9,088 bases of DNA from Flavobacteriales bacterium UBA5422 (GTDB taxonomy: Bacteria; Bacteroidota; Bacteroidia; Flavobacteriales_D; Crocinitomicaceae). This document shows positions 1-5,349 of the stretch, one piece after another (positions within the stretch are counted from its first letter, which is position 1; every line of letters begins with the position of its first letter). A program made the translations under genes and the position numbers. The stretch covers positions 49,938 through 59,025 of the forward strand of contig DHNG01000014.1 in NCBI GenBank assembly GCA_002409405.1. The letters run 5' to 3'. The notes below the pieces were generated by a model. The model had not been told where the DNA came from, did no database searches, and saw only the letters and a program-made list of their open reading frames with translations.

Positions 1-1512
1 GGTGCAATGATGGGAGGAGGAAGTGCTCCTTCGTGTGCGACGAATACCTCTCAGGATGTCTGGTATAAATTTACAGCAACAGATTCGACTATGAGTATCA
101 CGTTATCAGCGGAAACAGGATTGAATCATGGGTTTGAACTCATCCAGGGAGGATGTAACGGGACAGTCTTACAATGTGTCAACGCTAATACCTCAACTGG
201 TTACGGGGAGCATTATTTCAACAACAACTTTATTCCGGGGCAGGAATATCATATTCGTGTATTTAATGCTGCAAGCAGTTTAACTACCTCCACATTCCAA
301 ATTTGCCTTCGTAAATATCCAAGTCCGGCAAATGACGATTGTGCAACAGCAACAACATTAACACCCGGAACAACCTGTGGCTATGTCTACGGAACATTCA
401 GTGGTGCAATGATGGGAGGAGGAAGTGCTCCTTCGTGCGCAACGAATACTTCTCAGGATGTTTGGTACAAATTCACAGCGACAGATTCGACCATGAGTAT
501 CGCTTTGTCTGCGGAAATAGGATTGAATCATGGATTTGAACTCATTCAGGGAGGATGCAACGGGACGGTAGTACAGTGTATCAACGCCAATACTTCAACA
601 GGGTATAGCGAGTATTATTTCAACAATAACTTTATTCCTGGACAAGAGTATTATATACGTGTATTTAATGCTGCAAGCGGATTAACTACATCGACATTCG
701 GAATTTGCCTTCGAAAATATCCGAGCCCGGTCAATGACGATTGTGCAACGGCAACAACACTAACACCGGGAACAACGTGTGGCTATGTCTACGGAACATT
801 CAGCGGTGCGATGATGGGAGGAGGAAGTACTCCATCGTGTGCGACGAATACTTCTCAGGATGTCTGGTACAAATTCACTGCTACCGACCCAACTATGAGC
901 ATCACCTTATCGGCGGAAATAGGGTTAAATCATGGATTTGAGCTCATTCAGGGGGGATGTAACGGAACAGTTGTACAATGTGTCAATACAAATACATCAA
1001 CAGGATACAGTGAGTATTATTTCAATAACAACTTTATTCCGGGGCAGGAATATTACATTCGTGTATTCAATGCTTCAAGCGGGTTAACTACTTCGACGTT
1101 CGGAATTTGCTTGCGAAAATACCCAAGCCCTGTGAACGATGCATGCGCCAATGCAACGGAATTGACACCAAACAATACATGCAGCAATACATCCGGAACT
1201 TTCAGCGGAGCGTTGATGGACGGAGGAACTCCTTCTTGTGCTACATCCACTTCTCAGGATGTGTGGTACAAATTTACTGCAACGGCGACTTCAATGACTG
1301 TCCAGCTAGCCGGAATAAGCGGTCTCAACCATGGTTTCCAGGTCTTCCAGGGAAGCTGCAACGGAACGGAAGTTATCTGTCGCAATCAAAACGGAGCGGG
1401 GAGTAGTGAATCAGCATCATTGACCTTGCTAACCATCGGGCAAACGTACTTCGTACGGGTATTCAATGCTTCTTCGGGCTTGGTGACTACAAACTTCAAC
1501 ATCTGCATCATC
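1..1512 (+). repeat. Tandem 402-bp (134-aa) coding repeats, about 3.8 copies
   Basis: Using the residues before NDxC as the boundary, the copies are 1-327 (5' truncated), 328-729, 730-1131 and 1132-1512. The second and third copies are exactly 402 bp. By hand count, bases 1-402 and 403-804 differ at 52 positions, while their translations differ at only 10 of 134 residues; copies two and three differ at 7 of 134. The fourth copy is clearly diverged, lacks one glycine of the GGG run and ends in IIGPPPS. Each full copy has six cysteines at matching places (NDxC, the TC before GTFSG, PSC, GxCNG, xxC before N, and xIC), consistent with disulfides in a secreted beta-sandwich. Confidence 0.93.
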
Positions 1513-3417
1513 GGACCTCCTCCTTCTGCATGTACTCCTTCCGTTCTCATCAATACATCCACCACAACCATTTGCCAGGGAGAAAGCATCACATTTACAG
1601 CAGCACCAACAAATGGTGGGCCTACTCCGGCTTATCAATGGAAAGTCAACGGAGGAAATGTCGGTTCGAACAGTGCTTCCTATACAAGCAGCACGTTGAC
1701 AAACGGAAGTATTGTTACGTGTGTGATGACTAGCAATGCAACATGTGCATCTACGACAACCGCAACAAGTAATCAAATTACAATGAATGTCACAGGTCAG
1801 ACGACACCTGCATTTACACAAATTCCGGCGATTTGTCCGGGTGAATCATTGACGCTTCCTGAAATTTCAAACAATGGGATTTCAGGAACCTGGAGTCCGG
1901 CTGTGAATAACATGGTAACAACAACGTATACATTTACGCCAACCACGGGACAATGTGCTACCACAACGACGATGACAGTAACGGTCAATCAGACAACACC
2001 AACATTCAACCAGATTCCTGCAATTTGCCCGGGCGACGTATTGACCCTTCCAGAAACTTCCAACAATAGTGTTTCAGGAATGTGGAGTCCGGCAGTGAAT
2101 AATATGGTAACTACAACCTATACATTTACACCAAATACCGGACAATGTGCTACCACAACGACGATGACGGTGACTGTAAGCCAGCAAACACCGACATTTA
2201 CACAAATTCCGGCTGTTTGTTCAGGAAGTAGCTTATCACTTCCGGCGACATCATCCAATGGCATTTCAGGAACGTGGAGTCCGGCTGTAAATAACATGGC
2301 AACAACAACGTATACATTTACACCAAATGCAGGAGAATGTGCAACAACGACAACAATGACAGTTACCGTGACGACTCCGACAACTCCGACATTCAACCAG
2401 ATTCCGGCAATTTGCTCAGGAGATGCGTTCTCACTTCCTACAACGTCATCCAACGGAATTACAGGAACATGGAGCCCGGCGATTAATAATACGGCGACAA
2501 CAACGTACACATTCACGCCAACTGCAGGGCAATGTGCTTCAGCAACGACCATGACCGTAACAGTGAATAACGGAACAGCGATTCCGACCTTTGTACAAGT
2601 TCAGGCAATCTGTTCTGGAGGTTCGTTCTCACTTCCGACAACGTCTTCCAACGGAATCATCGGAACATGGAGTCCGGCAATCAATAATACGGTAACGACG
2701 ACGTATACATTTACGCCAAATGCGGGGCAATGTGCAGGAACAACAACCATGACAGTAACTGTTAACGACAATACAACTCCTGAGTTTACTCCGGTTTCCT
2801 CAATTTGTTCAGGTGAATCGTTTTCGCTTCCTACCCTATCCAACAACGGAATTTCCGGAACATGGAGCCCGGCATTTAACAACATAGCAACAACGACGTA
2901 TACATTTACACCAACTTCAGGACAATGTGTACAAACCATAACAATGACTGTTGTTGTCAATGCTGTAAATGCAGGGGCCAGCATACAAGGGAACACACTG
3001 ACCGCTGTTGCTACAGGTGCTGTCTATCAATGGATCAACTGCGATGACCAACAACCGATTGACGGAGCGACCAACGCCTCTTTTACTCCTTCTGAAAGTG
3101 GAAGCTATGCGGTTATCGTAACCCAAAACGGATGTACGGATACAAGTAACTGCATCCAAGCAGGGGCTGTGGGAATTTCTACACTTTCCAATGAAACAGT
3201 TCAGCTATACCCGAATCCGTTTGAACATGAGTTTACCGTAAGTAGTGGATCAACGGTTATCGGAGCATCGTTTACAATTACGGATGTGTATGGAAATGTT
3301 GTACGAACAGGAATTATTTCGGAAGGACAACAACGTTTCAATATGCGTGAAGCAGCAGCCGGAGTGTATTTCATTTTGATCGACAAATACATGATTAAAT
3401 TTATTAAGCAACACTAA
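1..3417 (+). CDS. Giant modular T9SS-exported surface protein (adhesin-like), 5' end missing
   Basis: The frame is open from base 1, so the true start lies upstream; the ATG codons at 7 and 10 sit inside a repeat. The 1138 visible residues (numbered from base 1) contain, in order: about three and a half copies of a cysteine-containing module with the signature DVWYKFTAT (residues 1-504), an Ig-like domain (about 510-599, CQGESITFTA and YQWKVNG), six copies of a 64-66-residue module with WSPA and TTTYTFTP (601-988), a last Ig/PKD-like domain (about 989-1058), and a C-terminal T9SS type A sorting domain (about 1067-1138) with YPNP and GVYF. The first modules resemble pre-peptidase/PPC-like beta-sandwiches. 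By family knowledge, such proteins cross the outer membrane through T9SS and are surface-attached or released. An adhesion role is inferred from the repeats; no catalytic motif is visible. A terminator follows directly. Confidence 0.9.
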   Translation, partial: GAMMGGGSAPSCATNTSQDVWYKFTATDSTMSITLSAETGLNHGFELIQGGCNGTVLQCVNANTSTGYGEHYFNNNFIPGQEYHIRVFNAASSLTTSTFQICLRKYPSPANDDCATATTLTPGTTCGYVYGTFSGAMMGGGSAPSCATNTSQDVWYKFTATDSTMSIALSAEIGLNHGFELIQGGCNGTVVQCINANTSTGYSEYYFNNNFIPGQEYYIRVFNAASGLTTSTFGICLRKYPSPVNDDCATATTLTPGTTCGYVYGTFSGAMMGGGSTPSCATNTSQDVWYKFTATDPTMSITLSAEIGLNHGFELIQGGCNGTVVQCVNTNTSTGYSEYYFNNNFIPGQEYYIRVFNASSGLTTSTFGICLRKYPSPVNDACANATELTPNNTCSNTSGTFSGALMDGGTPSCATSTSQDVWYKFTATATSMTVQLAGISGLNHGFQVFQGSCNGTEVICRNQNGAGSSESASLTLLTIGQTYFVRVFNASSGLVTTNFNICIIGPPPSACTPSVLINTSTTTICQGESITFTAAPTNGGPTPAYQWKVNGGNVGSNSASYTSSTLTNGSIVTCVMTSNATCASTTTATSNQITMNVTGQTTPAFTQIPAICPGESLTLPEISNNGISGTWSPAVNNMVTTTYTFTPTTGQCATTTTMTVTVNQTTPTFNQIPAICPGDVLTLPETSNNSVSGMWSPAVNNMVTTTYTFTPNTGQCATTTTMTVTVSQQTPTFTQIPAVCSGSSLSLPATSSNGISGTWSPAVNNMATTTYTFTPNAGECATTTTMTVTVTTPTTPTFNQIPAICSGDAFSLPTTSSNGITGTWSPAINNTATTTYTFTPTAGQCASATTMTVTVNNGTAIPTFVQVQAICSGGSFSLPTTSSNGIIGTWSPAINNTVTTTYTFTPNAGQCAGTTTMTVTVNDNTTPEFTPVSSICSGESFSLPTLSNNGISGTWSPAFNNIATTTYTFTPTSGQCVQTITMTVVVNAVNAGASIQGNTLTAVATGAVYQWINCDDQQPIDGATNASFTPSESGSYAVIVTQNGCTDTSNCIQAGAVGISTLSNETVQLYPNPFEHEFTVSSGSTVIGASFTITDVYGNVVRTGIISEGQQRFNMREAAAGVYFILIDKYMIKFIKQH
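1801..2964 (+). repeat. Six tandem coding repeats of 192-198 bp (64-66 aa)
   Basis: Copies begin at 1801, 1993, 2185, 2380, 2578 and 2773, giving spacings of 192, 192, 195, 198 and 195 bp, with small length changes in the linker after TMTVTVN. Each copy reads roughly TPxFxQIPAIC-SG, SLP, SNGISGxWSPAxNN, TTTYTFTP, GQC, TMTVTV. Both cysteines (one in the xIC/xVC motif, one in GQC or GEC) and the WSPA motif are present in all six. The DNA coding TTTYTFTP is especially similar between copies. This is a common Bacteroidota extracellular stalk-type module; a spacer role is inference. Confidence 0.93.
3199..3414 (+). other. T9SS type A C-terminal sorting domain
   Basis: This is the end of the giant protein: VQLYPNPFEHEFTV, a central ITDVYGNVV strand, FNMREAAAGVYFILI and the tail MIKFIKQH. 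Together these match the type A C-terminal domain that the Por/Gld/Spr secretion machinery recognises and normally removes after export. It shows that the protein is intact at its C-terminus and leaves the cell through the outer membrane. It shares the GVYF...KFIK ending with the fragment at the right edge of the window. Confidence 0.92.
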
Positions 3418-3438
3418 TTTTTAATACGACACCTACAG

Positions 3439-3471
3439 AAGGGAAGCTACATAATCAGCTTCCCTTTTTTT
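3439..3471 (+). terminator. Rho-independent terminator after the giant surface-protein gene
   Basis: A perfect 8-bp stem, GGGAAGCT at 3441-3448 and AGCTTCCC at 3457-3464, extends by two A-T pairs (3439-3440 with 3465-3466). It encloses an 8-nt loop and runs into seven consecutive T residues (3465-3471). It lies 21 bp past the stop codon and separates this gene from the next + strand gene. Confidence 0.9.
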
Positions 3472-3534
3472 ATTTTCTGGCACGGTATTAGAGAATTGCT
3501 TCCATTGTTAAAAATTAAACTAAACCAAGAACAC

Positions 3535-4044
3535 ATGATGAAACAACTTTTTTTCGCATTGGCCTTCACCGCAGGAGTAAGCTATGCACAGGATTACCGC
3601 ACCGGAGATGCTGATCTGGATGCTAATTTGAAAATTGTCAATACAAAAGGAAAAGAAAACCTGTCGGAATTCAAATTGGATTTATCAAAACGTTTTGATG
3701 TTCCGTTACCGAAAGTAGAATCGTGTTTTACGGCAGGGATGAATCCGGGTGATGCATTTATCGCACTTCAGATTGCTACCATTCAGAAACTTCCTGTCGA
3801 CAACGTGATTAACGTATACAAAAGCAGTAAGTCAAAAGGATGGGGAGCAATGGCGCAGGAATTAGGAATAAAACCGGGTTCAGCCGAATTTCATGCATTA
3901 AAAGGGAAAGCAAAAGAACGTTCAAACGGAAATTCAGGTAAATCAAAAGCAACCAGCAAAGGAAAATCCAGTGCTTCTTCAAAAGGAAATAACAACGGAA
4001 AAACTACCGGAAAGTCAAACGGAAAAGGAAACAGTAAGAAATAA
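3535..4044 (+). CDS. Small secreted protein with GWG..ELGIKPGS core and lysine-rich tail, function unknown
   Basis: I place the start at the ATG at 3535 (the adjacent ATG at 3538 is equally possible) because it begins a good signal peptide: KQLFFALAFTAGVSYA, with likely cleavage after residue 18, leaving QDY. An upstream in-frame TTG at 3496 would put polar residues ahead of the signal. The 169-residue product has a mature core (about 20-122) with GDADLDANL near its start, a single Cys64 and GWGAMAQELGIKPGSAEFHA at 102-121. That last segment recalls a conserved bacterial protein family of unknown function, from memory only. Residues 123-169 are low complexity: almost all K, S, G, N, T and A, with 13 lysines by count, so strongly basic and probably disordered. 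Binding to a polyanion such as DNA or polysaccharide is speculative. The gene appears monocistronic, with terminators on both sides. Confidence 0.85.
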   Translation: MMKQLFFALAFTAGVSYAQDYRTGDADLDANLKIVNTKGKENLSEFKLDLSKRFDVPLPKVESCFTAGMNPGDAFIALQIATIQKLPVDNVINVYKSSKSKGWGAMAQELGIKPGSAEFHALKGKAKERSNGNSGKSKATSKGKSSASSKGNNNGKTTGKSNGKGNSKK

Positions 4045-4070
4045 ATTTGTCTGCAGATACAACCGTATAG

Positions 4071-4100
4071 AAGCGTTTGGGGGATTCTCAAGCGCTTTTT
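4071..4100 (+). terminator. Likely Rho-independent terminator after the small secreted-protein gene
   Basis: AAGCGTTTG (4071-4079) pairs with CAAGCGCTT (4089-4097) in a 9-bp stem with one G-U pair and a 9-nt loop. The T run 4096-4100 overlaps the stem foot. It lies 26 bp past the stop codon, in the gap between convergent genes. On the - strand it is not followed by a T run, so it probably serves the + strand gene only. Confidence 0.7.
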
Positions 4101-4133
4101 GCATCTGTTTAGTCCTCGTGAATGAAGGACGTA

Positions 4134-4730
4134 TCACCCTTTAATCTTATTCCAGGTTTCGTACATTTTTTCCTGCTTCGGCCGGTCAGGTTCTATTTCT
4201 GTCAACGGATCACATGATCTCAGATGCGAATGACATTCTCCGGGAAGTGCTTGATAAAGAGCTGTCCCTTTTGTTTTCCAGGCAATCATTTCATCGCTGA
4301 CTTCTTTGACAATTTTTGCAGGATTTCCTACAACAACACTTCGCCTTGGAATGGTAGTATTTGCAGGTACAAACGTCAACGCACCGATGATGCATTCCTC
4401 ACCGATGACACAATCATCCATCACAACTGCATTCATTCCGATCATACTGTTTTCTCCGATTGTTCCGCCGTGCACAATTGCACCATGCCCGATGTGTGCT
4501 CCTTTTTTCAATAGCACAGTCGTTCCCGGGAACATGTGAATGGTACAATTTTCCTGAACGTTACATCCGTCTTCAATAATGATCTGTCCCCAGTCTCCGC
4601 GAATCGCAGCTCCGGGACCGATGTATACGTTTTCACCAATGATTACGTTTCCGGTTACCGTTGCATTGGGATGAACAAAACTGGATGGTTTTACTACAGG
4701 TTTAAATCCGTTGAATTCAAAAAAAGCCAT
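4134..4730 (-). CDS. paaY: PaaY-like gamma-carbonic-anhydrase-fold hexapeptide protein
   Basis: This 198-residue protein has a left-handed beta-helix built of hexapeptide repeats (about residues 17-140: VTGNVIIGENVYIGPGA and VIGEECIIGA), followed by an alpha-helical tail. Gamma-class signatures are present: R44 and D46 in RGDWG, Q59, and candidate zinc ligands H65 (CTIHMFPG), H82 and H87 (HIGHGAIVHGG). The tail AWKTKGTALYQAL...PLTEIEPDRP matches the C-terminus of E. coli PaaY as I remember it, and the length is nearly the same. PaaY is a thioesterase that relieves dead-end CoA adducts in phenylacetate degradation. No other paa gene is visible here, so a general gamma-carbonic-anhydrase-like role remains possible. 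The ATG at 4730 gives a full-length N-terminus. It lies 54 bp downstream of the flavoprotein gene on the same strand and may be co-transcribed with it. I see no clear terminator after it. Confidence 0.88.
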   Translation of the reverse strand: MAFFEFNGFKPVVKPSSFVHPNATVTGNVIIGENVYIGPGAAIRGDWGQIIIEDGCNVQENCTIHMFPGTTVLLKKGAHIGHGAIVHGGTIGENSMIGMNAVVMDDCVIGEECIIGALTFVPANTTIPRRSVVVGNPAKIVKEVSDEMIAWKTKGTALYQALPGECHSHLRSCDPLTEIEPDRPKQEKMYETWNKIKG

Positions 4731-4745
4731 GTTGTTTGGAATTAT

Positions 4746-4766
4746 GAATATTGAATGTTGAATTAT
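4746..4766. repeat. Three 7-bp near-repeats (GAATATT, GAATGTT, GAATTAT)
   Basis: Three consecutive heptamers sharing GAAT start at 4746, 4753 and 4760. They lie in the 54-bp AT-rich spacer between the flavoprotein stop and the PaaY-like start, 16 bp from that start. No hairpin or T run is formed. They may be chance AT-rich sequence or a small intergenic microrepeat. Confidence 0.4.
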
Positions 4767-4784
4767 AAATGATTAGTTGAGTGT

Positions 4785-5303
4785 TTATGATTTAACGGTT
4801 GTTATGAAATCAGCTAAACGGGATTCGTGTTCTTCGATTAATTTCCCGTTTTCAAAAACATGTCCGAAAGACGGCAAACTAAATGTTTCCTGAACAGACG
4901 CTCCCAAGCGCTCCATTAACCGCTTAGACAACTCAATCGAATTTGCTGCTCCTCCCCTTCCAGGTGAAGTTCCGGCAATAAATACCTTTTTTTCTTTTAC
5001 AAAGTCCCGGTCGAAACGACTCAGCCAATCCATCGTTGATTTAAAATAACTTGTATAGCTTCCGTTGTGCTCAGAAGTTGACAACAACAACCTATCTGCA
5101 TTTTGAATTTCAGCATGCAGGTTTTGAACAGTCAATGGAATACCTGAGTTCAATTCAGTATCCATAGCATACATCGGAACCTCAAACGAGCGCAATTCAA
5201 TTAAGTTCAAATCCGGTAAGTAATTGTTCTGAATGTACTTCAACAATTGATGATTAATCGAGGTGGAACTGTTACTTCCTGCAAATGCAAGTATATTTGA
5301 CAT
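4785..5303 (-). CDS. NAD(P)H-dependent FMN reductase-family flavoprotein
   Basis: This is a 172-residue cytoplasmic flavodoxin-fold protein of the FMN_red family, with no signal peptide. The N-terminal ILAFAGSNSSTSIN (residues 4-17) is the FMN phosphate loop of the GSxxxxSxN type. SEHNGSYTSYFKSTMDWLSR (77-96) corresponds to the family motif usually written PEYNxSxPGxLKNAIDW, with Ser for Pro and His for Tyr. GTSPGRGG (111-118) fits the third flavin-contacting loop. Members reduce flavins, quinones, azo dyes or chromate using NAD(P)H; the physiological substrate cannot be read from the sequence. The length is normal and the ATG directly precedes the first beta-strand. It lies 46 bp after the outer-membrane barrel gene and 54 bp before the PaaY-like gene, so an operon is plausible but unproven. 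Confidence 0.92.
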   Translation of the reverse strand: MSNILAFAGSNSSTSINHQLLKYIQNNYLPDLNLIELRSFEVPMYAMDTELNSGIPLTVQNLHAEIQNADRLLLSTSEHNGSYTSYFKSTMDWLSRFDRDFVKEKKVFIAGTSPGRGGAANSIELSKRLMERLGASVQETFSLPSFGHVFENGKLIEEHESRLADFITTVKS

Positions 5304-5349
5304 AGTTGTTTTTGAGTGCCAAGATAAGGAATTTAGCGAATAATTGAAC

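Noticed and set aside
7..12. ATG codons as the start of the giant surface protein
   Set aside because: The frame is already open at base 1, and the same Met-Met-Gly-Gly-Gly motif recurs inside the second and third copies at a spacing of 402 bp, so it is internal to a repeat.
1..2964. CRISPR array or non-coding satellite
   Set aside because: Repeat units are 402 or 192-198 bp, in frame, without unique spacers, and diverge mainly at synonymous sites, so they are protein-domain repeats.
1429..2996. Several 130-144-codon reading frames on the - strand opposite the repeats
   Set aside because: They lie opposite a repeat-built, Thr/Val-rich gene whose codon pattern keeps the reverse frame open. 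Their products are themselves repetitive valine-rich strings, and none continues beyond the repeats.
3496..3534. TTG-initiated N-terminal extension of the small secreted protein
   Set aside because: It would add 13 residues before a standard signal peptide that begins naturally at the ATG pair at 3535/3538.
4112..4130. Hairpin GTCCT/AGGAC as a terminator for the PaaY-like gene
   Set aside because: It has only 5 bp of stem and no T run on either strand.
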